From Amycolatopsis sp. 195334CR (GTDB lineage Bacteria > Actinomycetota > Actinomycetes > Mycobacteriales > Pseudonocardiaceae): a stretch of 64,000 bases of DNA. Position numbers and translations under genes: made by a program. Of this stretch, positions 43,404 to 54,471 are shown piece by piece. The notes below the pieces were generated by a model that was given only the letters and a program-made list of their open reading frames with translations, searched no databases and was not told where the DNA came from. Within the stretch, counting starts at the first letter, position 1. Each line of letters starts with the position of its first letter. The stretch spans positions 2,604,001-2,668,000 of the forward strand of contig NZ_JAFJMJ010000001.1 of NCBI RefSeq assembly GCF_017309385.1, in the 5' to 3' direction.

Positions 43404-45701
43404 TTACTTGTCCTCTTCGGACAGTGGCGTGCCGGTCGGCACCTTGTCCGTCGGGATGTCCTGCTTCTCCTCCAGCGGGTCCGACCCGTTCTCCGGCAGC
43501 GAGGTGTCCACCGCGGACGGTGCCGGGGCCGGCTTGCGCTTGACCGCGGTGAGCAGCAGCTGCGCCACGTCCACCACTTCGACCTTCTCGCTGGCGAGCC
43601 CGTCGCTCTGGCGCGAGGTGACCCCGTCGGTCAGCATCACGCGGCAGAACGGGCACCCGGTGGCGATCTTCGACGGCGCGGTGCCGAGGGCCTCGTCCAC
43701 CCGCTCCACGTTGATCCGCTTGCCGATGCGCTCTTCCATCCACATCCGGGCGCCACCGGCACCGCAGCACATCGACCGGTCGCCGTGCCGCGGCATCTCC
43801 CGCAGCGCGGCCCCCGAAGCGCCGACCAGTTCACGCGGCGCGTCGTAGACCTTGTTGTGGCGGCCCAGGTAACACGGGTCGTGGTAGGTGACGTCCTCGG
43901 CGATCGGCGCCACCGGGACCAGCCGCTTCTCCCGCACCAGGCGGTTCAGCAGCTGCGTGTGGTGCACCACCTCGTACTGCCCGCCCAGCTCCGGGTACTC
44001 GTTCGCGAGCGTGTTGAAGCAGTGCGCGCAGGTCACCACGATCTTGCGCTTGAGCGGTTCGACGTCCTCGAATACCGAGTTCAGCACCTCGACGTTCTGC
44101 TGCGCGAGCATCTGGAAGACGAACTCGTTGCCCGCGCGGCGAGCCGGGTCACCGGTGCAGGTCTCCTCCGGGCCGAGCACGGTGTACTTGACGTCGGCCA
44201 TGTGCAGCAGTTCGGCCACCGCGCGGGTGGTCTTCTTCGCGCGGTCCTCGAAGGCGCCGGCGCAGCCGACCCAGAACAGGTACTCGGTGTCGCCGAACTC
44301 GCCGTCGAACACCGGTACCTCGAAGTCCAGGTCCTCCGCCCAGGCCAGCCGGTCCTTGGCGTTCTGGCCCCACGGGTTGCCCTTGTTCTCCAGGTTCTTG
44401 AACATCCCGTTCAGCTCGGTCGGGAAGTTCGACTCGATCATCACCTGGTAGCGGCGCATGTCGACGATGTGGTCCACGTGCTCGATGTCCACCGGGCACT
44501 GCTCCACGCAGGCACCGCAGCTGGTGCACGACCACAGCACCTCGGGATCGATCACGCCGAGCTCGTCCGGGCCGCCGATCAGCGGGCGCTCGGCCTCGGC
44601 CAGCGCCAGCACGTCGATGCCCGCGTGGGGGTTGTCCCCGGTGAGGCCGACCTCTTCCCCGGTGACGTCCTTGCGGCCGCCGGCGAGCAGGTACGGCGCC
44701 TTCGCGTAGGCGTGGTCGCGCAGCTGCGTGATCACCAGCTTCGGCGAGAGCGGCTTGCCGGTGTTCCACGCCGGGCACTGCGACTGGCAGCGGCCGCATT
44801 CGGTGCAGGTGGTGAAGTCCAGCCAGCCCTTCCAGCTGAAGTCCTCGATCTTGCCCGCGCCGAAGACGTCCTTCTCCGGGTCGGCCTCCTCGAAGTCGAG
44901 CGGCTTGCCGTCGCTCATCATCGGCTTGAGCGCGCCCAGCGCCACGCCGCCGTCGTCCTCGCGCTTGAAGTAGATGTTGAAGAAGGCGCTGAACCGGTGC
45001 CAGGCCACACCCATGGTCATGTTCCTGGCCACCACGTACAGCCAGACCACCGCGCTCATCAGCTTGACGAAGGCGAAGGCGGAGACCAGGTTCCCGCTGG
45101 CGGGCAGCAGGTTGCCGAGCGGCTCGGAAACAAAACCGGCCCACAGCGGCAGGTCGTGCGAGCCCATCGCGGACTTCGCCGCGCGGACGCCGAGGATACC
45201 GAGGCCCTCGATGATCACCACGGCCTCGACGAAGTAGGCCGACTTGAAGCTCGACCCGGCGAACCGCGAGACGCGGTCGGCGCGGCGCGGGTGGTTGGCC
45301 TGGCGGATCAGCGCGAGCGCGATGCCGCCGATCACGGTGCCGACACCGAGGATCTCCATCAGCAGGTGCCACAGCGACCAGTGGTCCAGGATCGGCCAGC
45401 CCCAGGTGGGCACGAAGACCTCACCGTAGGCCTCGAACAGGGCCAGCGAGCCGATCAGGAAGCCCCACATCACCAGCCAGTGCCACGGGCCGACGTGCTT
45501 GAGCTTGTTCATCCGCGTGTGCGCGGCGAACTCCTTGATCAGGGTTTTCATCCTGGGCGCGAACGGGCCGCGCCGGGTCGGGTCCGGCTGGCCGAGTCGG
45601 ATGATCTTGACGAAGCGCACGATCGTCGCGGCGAACATGCTCCAGGCGACCAGGCTGACCGCGACGGCGATCAGCCCGAGCGTGAGCTGTACAGCACCCA
45701 T
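43404..45701 (-). CDS. etfD: membrane Fe-S oxidoreductase, EtfD type (ETF:menaquinone reductase)
   Basis: 765 residues. About six membrane helices in the first 235 residues (NarI-like heme b domain with several His), then two 4Fe-4S motifs, CTECGRCQSQCP and CTSCGACVEQCP, and two CCG domains (VGCAGAFEDRAKKTTR..., HDPCYLGRHNKVYD, MCCGAGGARMW). This is the layout of M. tuberculosis Rv0338c (EtfD), needed for fatty-acid oxidation, which takes electrons from acyl-CoA dehydrogenases via ETF to menaquinone. A Pro/Asp-rich tail of about 45 residues ends the protein. A palindrome shared with fadE5 lies 57-70 bp upstream. Confidence 0.88.
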   Translation of the reverse strand: MGAVQLTLGLIAVAVSLVAWSMFAATIVRFVKIIRLGQPDPTRRGPFAPRMKTLIKEFAAHTRMNKLKHVGPWHWLVMWGFLIGSLALFEAYGEVFVPTWGWPILDHWSLWHLLMEILGVGTVIGGIALALIRQANHPRRADRVSRFAGSSFKSAYFVEAVVIIEGLGILGVRAAKSAMGSHDLPLWAGFVSEPLGNLLPASGNLVSAFAFVKLMSAVVWLYVVARNMTMGVAWHRFSAFFNIYFKREDDGGVALGALKPMMSDGKPLDFEEADPEKDVFGAGKIEDFSWKGWLDFTTCTECGRCQSQCPAWNTGKPLSPKLVITQLRDHAYAKAPYLLAGGRKDVTGEEVGLTGDNPHAGIDVLALAEAERPLIGGPDELGVIDPEVLWSCTSCGACVEQCPVDIEHVDHIVDMRRYQVMIESNFPTELNGMFKNLENKGNPWGQNAKDRLAWAEDLDFEVPVFDGEFGDTEYLFWVGCAGAFEDRAKKTTRAVAELLHMADVKYTVLGPEETCTGDPARRAGNEFVFQMLAQQNVEVLNSVFEDVEPLKRKIVVTCAHCFNTLANEYPELGGQYEVVHHTQLLNRLVREKRLVPVAPIAEDVTYHDPCYLGRHNKVYDAPRELVGASGAALREMPRHGDRSMCCGAGGARMWMEERIGKRINVERVDEALGTAPSKIATGCPFCRVMLTDGVTSRQSDGLASEKVEVVDVAQLLLTAVKRKPAPAPSAVDTSLPENGSDPLEEKQDIPTDKVPTGTPLSEEDK

Positions 45702-45757
45702 GTCGGGGGCCTCCGGGGTTCATCTGGCATGTGGTGGTGCGAGGAGGGTAGCGCTGA

Positions 45758-45771
45758 TTACTCATCAGTAA
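45758..45771. promoter_or_regulatory. palindromic operator upstream of the etfD-like gene
   Basis: TTACT-CATC-AGTAA, a perfect inverted repeat on the same TTACY-N4-RGTAA plan as the sites before fadE5 and the alpha/beta hydrolase. A TACCCT hexamer lies just downstream on the minus strand (45750-45745), so the site would cover the promoter. Confidence 0.6.
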
Positions 45772-45824
45772 CCAATTGGCGGGCGAGAAGTCCCACGGAT
45801 GTGGCGCACAACTCGCTGGTTAGT

Positions 45825-45846
45825 GGGACGATCGTTCCGGTAGTTT
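45825..45846 (+). promoter_or_regulatory. SMR promoter with embedded near-palindrome
   Basis: GGGACGATCGTTCC (45825-45838) has a perfect ACGATCGT core and matches its complement at 12 of 14 positions. It directly precedes TAGTTT (45841-45846), a -10 ending 6 nt before ATG 45853. Likely target of the TetR regulator encoded by the next gene. Confidence 0.5.
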
Positions 45847-45852
45847 CGGGTC

Positions 45853-46179
45853 ATGGGCGCGTACCTTCTCCTGGCCGTCGCCATCGCGGGCGAAGTGACG
45901 GCCACCATCTCACTGAAACTGTCCGAGGGCTTCTCGAAGCCGATCCCCTCGGTGATCGTGGTGCTCGGGTACGGGCTCGCCTTCGCGATGCTCGCCCAGG
46001 TGCTCAAGGCCGGTCTGCCGATCGGCGTGGCGTACGCGATCTGGGCGGCGGCCGGGGTCGCGCTGGTCGCCCTGATCGGCGCGGTCTTCTTCAGCGAGAG
46101 CCTCAACTGGACCATGGGCGCCGGCCTGGTGCTGGTCATGGCCGGTGTGGTGCTGCTGGAAGTGGGGCGGTCGCATTGA
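45853..46179 (+). CDS. SMR-family multidrug efflux transporter
   Basis: 108 residues, four helices. The essential membrane Glu of the EmrE family is in AIAGEVTATISLKLSEGF (Glu14), and the helix-3 signature PIGVAYAIWAAAGV and the last-helix AGVVLLEVG are typical. Exports cationic antiseptics or dyes in exchange for protons as an antiparallel dimer. Its stop codon overlaps the start of a TetR gene (TTGA), so pump and regulator are coupled. Confidence 0.92.
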   Translation: MGAYLLLAVAIAGEVTATISLKLSEGFSKPIPSVIVVLGYGLAFAMLAQVLKAGLPIGVAYAIWAAAGVALVALIGAVFFSESLNWTMGAGLVLVMAGVVLLEVGRSH

Positions 46180-46745
46180 GCGCGCTGAAGCGGCAGACGG
46201 ACGGCCGCAAGGCTCGCGGGGAGAAGCGGCGCGCGGAGATCATCGACGCCACGCTGCGGGTGATCGAACGCGACGGCGTCGCCGGGGTCACCCACCGCAC
46301 GGTGGCCGCCGAGGCCGAGGTGCCGCTGACCTCGACCACCTACCACTTCGACAGCCTCGACGACCTGCTGATCGCCACCCTCATCTCGTGCGCGCGCGAC
46401 ATGGCGACCGAGGTGTACTGGATGATCGACCGCGCCCGCTCGCGCGGCAGCCGGGGTGCCGAGGAGGTCGCGTCGCTGCTCGCCGAGGCGCTCGGGCCGC
46501 GGCGCGGGCGCACGATGGCGGAGTACGAGCTGTACCTGCTCGCCGCGCGGCGGCCGGAACTGCGCCCCGCCGCCCGGCGCTGGCTGGATGTGCTCACCTC
46601 GATGGTCCGGCATGATGACGAGGTGGCGTTCAGGGTGTTCCTCGCGGGGATCGACGGCCTGCTGGTGCAGGGCCTGATCGACGACGAACCGCCGTCGGCG
46701 GAGGAACTGCGGCCGGTGGTCGACTACCTGCTGAAGCCGCGCTGA
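46176..46745 (+). CDS. TetR-family regulator of the SMR unit
   Basis: 189 residues. HTH region: RRAEIIDATLRVIERDGVAG, VTHRTVAAEAEVPLTSTTYHF. It begins with TTG 46176, overlapping the SMR stop, because no ATG or GTG lies between this and the HTH. The stop overlaps the ATG of the serine hydrolase gene by one base. The near-palindrome in the SMR promoter is the obvious target. Confidence 0.85.
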   Translation: MSALKRQTDGRKARGEKRRAEIIDATLRVIERDGVAGVTHRTVAAEAEVPLTSTTYHFDSLDDLLIATLISCARDMATEVYWMIDRARSRGSRGAEEVASLLAEALGPRRGRTMAEYELYLLAARRPELRPAARRWLDVLTSMVRHDDEVAFRVFLAGIDGLLVQGLIDDEPPSAEELRPVVDYLLKPR

Positions 46746-47644
46746 TGTTCACCGGGGTGGCGCGGGCCGACCGGGGCGGTGAGGTGGTGTTCGCCGAGGC
46801 GCGCGGGCTGGCGCACCGGGCGCACGGCGTGGCGAACACGCTGGAGACGCGGTTCGCGCTCGCCAGCGGTACCAAGGGGTTCACCGCGGCGACGGTGCTT
46901 TCGCTGGTCGATTCGGGGTTGCTCACCGAGTCGACCACGGTCCGCTCGGTGCTGGGGGCCGAACTGCCGCTGGTGCACCCGGAGGTGACCGTCGGGCACC
47001 TGCTGCGGCACACCTCGGGCATCGGCGACTACTGCCCCGACGACGAGGACCCGCCGCCCGGCCAGTGCCTGCTGGCGTCCACTTCGGACTACCTGGCCGC
47101 GGTGGCGCCGTGCCCGACGGCTTTTCCGCCCGGCGAGCGGTTTTCCTACAACAACGGCGGTTACGTGGTGCTGGGGGCGATCGCGGAACGGGTTTCCGGG
47201 GTGGCTTTCCCCGACCTGGTGCGGGAGCGGGTGTGCGAACCGGCGGGGATGCCGGACACCGCTTTCCTGCGCTCGGACGACCTGCCCGCCGGGGTGGCGA
47301 CGGGTTACCTGGAGGACGGGCGCACGAACGTGTTCGCCATCCCGGTCCTGGGCCACGGTGACGGCGGCATCTACTCGACGGTGGCCGATATCCACGCCTT
47401 CTGGCGGGCACTGGTGGCGGGACGGATCATCTCGGCGCCGGAACGCATGTTCGCGGGCGAGGAGTACGGCCTCGGCTTGTGGGTGGTGCCGGGCGGGGTG
47501 GCGTTGGAGGGTGGTGACGCGGGGGTGAACTTCCGGAGCGTGCACCTGGTGGAGCGGGACACCACGTACACGGTGATCGCGAACGCGGGCGGCGTCATGG
47601 CGATGTCGCGGTACCTGGCCGACCTGGTCGACGCCGCGCTGTGA
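46745..47644 (+). CDS. serine hydrolase, beta-lactamase/PBP-like family
   Basis: 299 residues. Class C-like motifs: ASGTKGFTAATVLSL (Ser-x-x-Lys), YNNGGYVVLG (Tyr-x-Asn) and HGDGGIYST in the place of the third motif. No signal peptide, so it is probably cytoplasmic, unlike true beta-lactamases; more likely an esterase or peptidase. Third gene of the SMR/TetR unit (1-bp overlap), which may hint at detoxification, but this is only context. The stop lies within an inverted repeat. Confidence 0.82.
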   Translation: MFTGVARADRGGEVVFAEARGLAHRAHGVANTLETRFALASGTKGFTAATVLSLVDSGLLTESTTVRSVLGAELPLVHPEVTVGHLLRHTSGIGDYCPDDEDPPPGQCLLASTSDYLAAVAPCPTAFPPGERFSYNNGGYVVLGAIAERVSGVAFPDLVRERVCEPAGMPDTAFLRSDDLPAGVATGYLEDGRTNVFAIPVLGHGDGGIYSTVADIHAFWRALVAGRIISAPERMFAGEEYGLGLWVVPGGVALEGGDAGVNFRSVHLVERDTTYTVIANAGGVMAMSRYLADLVDAAL

Positions 47645-47687
47645 ATGTGGCTTTCACGGCACATTCCGCTGTGAAAGCCACATTCAC
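47641..47687. repeat. long perfect inverted repeat between convergent genes
   Basis: Arms of 17 bp, GTGAATGTGGCTTTCAC (47641-47657) and its exact complement (47671-47687), around a 13-nt loop. The arms are much AT-richer than the surroundings. The left arm overlaps the TGA of the serine hydrolase gene. It can end transcription from both sides, but its length and composition resemble a dispersed palindromic repeat. There is no second copy in this window. Confidence 0.7.
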
Positions 47688-47696
47688 TGCACTGAG

Positions 47697-48230
47697 TCAG
47701 CCCTTGTTCTCGTGCACGCCGGTCAGGTGCGCCCGGCCCACCGTGTGCGAGAAGAGGTTGAAGCCGAGGAAGGCCGGGGTGGCGCTGTCCGGGATGTCCA
47801 GTGACTCCACGCCGACCGCGTGCACGGTGAAGATGTACCGGTGCGGCCCGTGGCCCGGCGGCGGGGCGGCGCCGAGGAACCGGTTCAGGCCGCCGTCGTT
47901 CTTCAGGGTCACCGCGCCCGGGGCGGGCGACGGGTTCTTGCCCGCGTCCGTCGGCAGCGAGGTTACCGTGGCCGGGATGTTGAACACGGCCCAGTGCCAG
48001 AACCCGCTGGCGGTCGGGGCGTCGGGGTCGTAGCAGGTGACCGCGAAGCTCTTGGTCTCCGCGGGGAAGCCCTCCCACGACAGCTCCGGCGAGACGTCGT
48101 CGCCACCGGCGCCGAAGATGCCGCTCAGCTGCGGCGTGCCCAGCGCGGCGCCCTCGGCCAGCTCCGCGCTGCGCACGGTGAACTCCGGCACCGCGGGCAG
48201 GAAGTCGTACGGGTTGGGCGGTTGAGGCAT
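47697..48230 (-). CDS. YbhB/YbcL family PEBP-like protein
   Basis: 177 residues. Phosphatidylethanolamine-binding-protein fold: LSWEGFPAETKSFAVTCYDPDAP (split), the FWHWAVFNIPA strand and GPHRYIFTVHAVG, which together form the anion-binding pocket. Bacterial members such as YbhB have no firmly known role; a phospholipid- or kinase-related role is unproven. ATG 48230 follows AGGAGGATC. No signal peptide. Confidence 0.88.
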   Translation of the reverse strand: MPQPPNPYDFLPAVPEFTVRSAELAEGAALGTPQLSGIFGAGGDDVSPELSWEGFPAETKSFAVTCYDPDAPTASGFWHWAVFNIPATVTSLPTDAGKNPSPAPGAVTLKNDGGLNRFLGAAPPPGHGPHRYIFTVHAVGVESLDIPDSATPAFLGFNLFSHTVGRAHLTGVHENKG

Positions 48231-48394
48231 GCGATCCTCCTGTGCGTCGGCTACGCGGCACAGGCTATCGGCGCGCCCGTCCCCGGGCAGGGTAGGGACA
48301 ACCTCAGGGGACATTCGGGGGTTCGCCCGGATGTCCCTCCCCGCCGGCACGTCTTAGCGTTGCTCGCAGAAGAAACCTGCATCGGGAGGACTCA

Positions 48395-49168
48395 ATGGCG
48401 CGGCCTGGGCTAGCCATCGGCGGTATCGCGTTGATCGTGGCCGGAGCGGCGATCGGTTTCGGCTGGTGGTGGCCGTCGACGAGTGAGGCGACGGCGCAGG
48501 TGGACACCAAGATCCAGCGGGTCCGGCTCGCGTCGGACTCGGGGAGCGTGCACGTCCGCGCCGCGGACGTGCAGCAGAGCACCGTGGTCCAGCGCTTCGA
48601 CTACCGCTGGGGCGAGCCGGACCAGAGCTACTCGGTCAACGGGGACGAGCTGGTGCTCGCCGACTGCGGCAACTGGTGCTCGGTGGACTACGACGTGGTC
48701 GTGCCGTTCGGAACCACGGTGTCGGGGGACGCCGATTCCGGTGAGATCGTGCTGACGGGGGTGGCCAGCGCGGATGTCACGGCCGATTCGGGGAGCGTCG
48801 ACGTCCGCAACGTCGCGGGTCCGGTCACGGTGCAGGTTTCTTCGGGGAACGTGACGCTCGCCGACCTCGGCAGCACGGCCAAGGTGGTGGCCAACTCGGG
48901 GAAGATCAGCGGCACCGGCCTGAAGGGGAGCGTCGACGCGCAGGCCGATTCCGGGGACATCGAGCTGGTCATGGCCGCGGCGCAGGAAGTGAAGGCGCAC
49001 GCCGACAGCGGCGAGGTCGAAGTCACCGTGCCGCCGGGCACGTACCGGGTCGAGGGCGACACCGACAGCGGCAGCCGGGACATCTCGATCCCGACCGGGG
49101 GCGGCGGCACGGCCGTGCTGCTGCAGCTGAACACCGAAAGCGGCGACGTCACCGTTCGCCAGGCCTGA
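48395..49168 (+). CDS. DUF4097 family membrane-anchored beta-helix protein
   Basis: 257 residues. One N-terminal membrane helix (about 6-27), then repeated short strands with the pattern 'ADSGSVDVR' / 'SGNVTL' / 'DSGDIEL', which fold as a beta-helix. It contains LADCGNWCSVDYDVVVPFG, which recurs in the next gene. Function unknown; the family is often linked to envelope-stress loci. ATG 48395 with GGAGGA upstream. Paired with a lipoprotein paralogue 28 bp downstream. Confidence 0.8.
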   Translation: MARPGLAIGGIALIVAGAAIGFGWWWPSTSEATAQVDTKIQRVRLASDSGSVHVRAADVQQSTVVQRFDYRWGEPDQSYSVNGDELVLADCGNWCSVDYDVVVPFGTTVSGDADSGEIVLTGVASADVTADSGSVDVRNVAGPVTVQVSSGNVTLADLGSTAKVVANSGKISGTGLKGSVDAQADSGDIELVMAAAQEVKAHADSGEVEVTVPPGTYRVEGDTDSGSRDISIPTGGGGTAVLLQLNTESGDVTVRQA

Positions 49169-49196
49169 GCACGGACACGAAGGGGATCACGGGGAC

Positions 49197-49859
49197 ATGG
49201 GGAAAACGGGCTGGGTGCTGACCGGGGTGGCGGCGTCGGCGCTGGTACTGGCCGGCTGCGACGCGATCGCGCCGCAGGAGGAGTTCAGCGACGGCACGCC
49301 GGTGCCGGACCAGATCACCAGCGTGCGGTTCGACGTGCCGGCCGGCGAGGTGAAGATCCGGGTGGAGCAGGGCGCGCCGGTCTCGCTGCGCCGCGACGTG
49401 CACTACCGGGGCACCAAACCGGGCCAGTCGCACCGGGTCGAGGGCACCACGCTGGTGCTCGACAAGTGCGGCAGCGACTGCTCGGTGAACTACGACGTGG
49501 TCATCCCGGCCGCGTTGCCGGTCAGCGGCAGCGCGTCGGCGGGGAACGTGACCATCACCGGGGCCGGGGCCACCGACGTGGACGCCTCGGCGGGCAACGT
49601 GGTGCTCGGCCAGCTCGCCGGGCCGGCGAACGTGACCGCGTCCGCCGGGAACGTCGAGGTCGGGCTGGCCACCCCGGCCGACGCGCGGGTCAAGGCGTCC
49701 GCGGGCACGGTGACCGTCACCGTGCCGCAGGGCACCTACCGCGTGACCACCGAGGCCAACGCGGGGGACTCCCACGTCTCGGTGCCGAACACGCCCGGTG
49801 CGCCGCACGTCGTGGACGTCGCCGCCTCCGCCGGTGACGTGACCGTTCGAACCGCGTGA
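49197..49859 (+). CDS. DUF4097 family lipoprotein, paralogue of the preceding gene
   Basis: 220 residues. Lipobox LVLAGC makes it a probable lipoprotein attached outside the membrane. The mature part repeats 'SAGNVTI' / 'SAGNVEV' strands and has LDKCGSDCSVNYDVVIPA, collinear with the sequence in the preceding gene. The two probably arose by duplication and then took different membrane anchors (helix versus lipid). ATG 49197, with GGGGA upstream. Role unknown. Confidence 0.8.
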   Translation: MGKTGWVLTGVAASALVLAGCDAIAPQEEFSDGTPVPDQITSVRFDVPAGEVKIRVEQGAPVSLRRDVHYRGTKPGQSHRVEGTTLVLDKCGSDCSVNYDVVIPAALPVSGSASAGNVTITGAGATDVDASAGNVVLGQLAGPANVTASAGNVEVGLATPADARVKASAGTVTVTVPQGTYRVTTEANAGDSHVSVPNTPGAPHVVDVAASAGDVTVRTA

Positions 49860-49982
49860 TCGGGACCCGCCGCGTCGCCCTCCTGTGCCCGGCGGACTAC
49901 CTGGTCAGCGGGGTGCTCCCGGAAATCGGTGCCACCCGCCGGGAACAACCGGCGGACCCGGTACGTTGAGCCAGTCAGAAAG

Positions 49983-50003
49983 GTTGAGTCGCCCTCGCTC
50001 AAG
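49983..50003. promoter_or_regulatory. HAIR-type HspR operator 1 (dnaK)
   Basis: GTTGAGT, 7 nt, GCTCAAG, close to the HAIR consensus CTTGAGT-N7-ACTCAAG. It lies directly upstream of a TTGACC -35 box. Confidence 0.75.
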
Positions 50004-50009
50004 TCCGAG

Positions 50010-50038
50010 TTGACCTGAGAAAGCGGCTCCAGATACAA
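50010..50038 (+). promoter_or_regulatory. dnaK operon promoter
   Basis: TTGACC (50010-50015), then a 16-17 bp spacer and GATACA/ATACAA (50032-50038). It is framed on both sides by HAIR-type elements. Confidence 0.55.
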
Positions 50039-50059
50039 CTTGAGTGTGCCCGGCTCAAC
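50039..50059. promoter_or_regulatory. HAIR-type HspR operator 2 (dnaK)
   Basis: CTTGAGT, 7 nt, GCTCAAC. It abuts the -10 box and would overlap the transcription start, so HspR bound here should block the operon. Confidence 0.8.
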
Positions 50060-50112
50060 GCGGCGGGGGCGCGACTCGGTTACCCAGTGTTTCAAGAGAG
50101 AGGGAACGAACC

Positions 50113-51989
<1,877 letters not shown>

Positions 51990-51993
<4 letters not shown>

Positions 51994-52724
51994 CCCACGC
52001 GAATCGCGAAAACTCCGAGGGTCCCCGGCACGGGACCGGTGAAGAGCCAGAGGAGCCGCGAGTCGTGGTGCGCGATCGCCGCAAGATCGACCCGGTGACC
52101 GGCGAACTGCGGCAGCAGCCGGTTCTTGAAGAGGAGGAGCCCGTGGCGGGCAAGCACGCGGGCCCCTCCCTCGGCGAGTCCATTGTGGACGAGTCGGTGG
52201 AGCCGGTGTCCGACCTGGAGAAGCAGCTGGAGGAGCGCACCGCGGACCTCCAGCGGCTCCAGGCCGAGTACACCAACTACCGCCGCCGGGTGGACCGCGA
52301 CCGCGAGCAGGTGGTGAACGGGGCGAAGGCCGGGGTGGTCGGCGACCTGCTGCCGCTGCTCGACGACCTGGAGCGGGCCGAGCAGCACGGTGACCTCACC
52401 GGCGCGTTCAAGGCGGTGGCCGACAAGCTGGTGGCCAGCCTGCAGCGAGCCGGGCTCGAACCGTTCGGCGCCGAGGGCGAGCCCTTCGACCCGAGCGTGC
52501 ACGAGGCCGTGCAGCACGCCACTTCGTCCGAAGTGGACGGTCCGACGGTGACCCTGGTGATGCGCCGGGGCTACCGCTTCGGCGACCGGGTGCTGCGGGC
52601 GGCGCTGGTCGGCGTGACCGACCACGAGCCAGGCGAGGCACCGGCACCGCCGGTGGCCGAGGTGGAGCCCGAACTGGACGCCACCCAGTCCGGTGAGCTG
52701 CCCCTTGATGAGAACAGTCGCTAG
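51990..52724 (+). CDS. grpE: nucleotide exchange factor GrpE
   Basis: 244 residues. A long disordered acidic N-terminus (about 65 residues) comes before the dimer coiled coil ([20 protein letters not shown]) and the core [46 protein letters not shown]. Releases ADP from DnaK. GTG start overlapping the dnaK stop, so the two are coupled. Confidence 0.95.
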
Positions 52725-52751
52725 CGAAGAACCGGAGGGAGGAGACGCCCG

Positions 52752-53921
<1,170 letters not shown>

Positions 53922-53928
53922 GCTGACG

Positions 53929-54375
53929 ATGTTCGGTTCTTCGCTGCCGGGCGGCGTGCCGCAGGACGAGGACACCCCGGTATTCGTCATCTCCGTGGCG
54001 GCGCAGCTCTCCGGGCTGCACGCGCAAACCCTCCGGTCGTACGACCGGCAGGGGCTGGTCTCCCCCGGCCGCACGGCCGGGGGTGGCCGGCGGTACTCGA
54101 TGCGGGACATCGCGCTGCTGCGCGAGGTCCAGCGGCTGTCCCAGGAGGCGGGGGTCAACCTCGCCGGGATCAAGCGGATCATCGAGCTCGAGAACCAGGT
54201 GGACGCGCTGCGTTCCCGGGTGAGCGAGCTGACGGAGGAACTGGCGGCCGCCTACGCCGCCGCCGAGCAGGCCGCGGCCGCGGTGCACGCGTCGTACCGC
54301 AAGGACCTCGTCCCCATGCGCAACCAGACGGCCCTGGTGGTGTGGCGGCCCAACCCGCCACGGCCCCGCCGCTGA
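53929..54375 (+). CDS. hspR: heat-shock repressor HspR (MerR family)
   Basis: 148 residues. MerR-type HTH at about 18-90 (FVISVAAQLSGLHAQTLRSYD, RRYSMRDIALLREVQRLSQ), then a coiled coil (LENQVDALRSRVSELTEEL) and a basic tail. Represses the dnaK operon and usually clpB through HAIR elements, with DnaK as co-repressor. Last gene of the operon, 7 bp after dnaJ. Three matching HAIR-type elements lie in this window. Confidence 0.95.
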   Translation: MFGSSLPGGVPQDEDTPVFVISVAAQLSGLHAQTLRSYDRQGLVSPGRTAGGGRRYSMRDIALLREVQRLSQEAGVNLAGIKRIIELENQVDALRSRVSELTEELAAAYAAAEQAAAAVHASYRKDLVPMRNQTALVVWRPNPPRPRR

Positions 54376-54411
54376 TTTCCTGGCGAAGACCAGGCCTCAG
54401 AACCCGGCGGT

Positions 54412-54442
54412 GGTGGCGACCCGATCCCCCGGGGTCGCCGCC
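54412..54442. terminator. terminator between hspR and the flavohemoprotein gene
   Basis: Arms 54412-54422 and 54432-54442 form an 11-bp stem with one wobble pair. The genes on either side are convergent. Confidence 0.6.
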
Positions 54443-54471
54443 GCCGTCGCTGGACGACGACGTGACTGTCC

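Noticed and set aside
43785..46175. Apparent extension of the TetR gene through the etfD-like region
   Set aside because: It is antisense to a gene with intact Fe-S and CCG motifs; the TetR reading begins at TTG 46176.
47641..48033. Short reading frame starting within the inverted repeat
   Set aside because: Its codons are those of the repeat arms and then the reverse image of the PEBP gene; no ribosome site.
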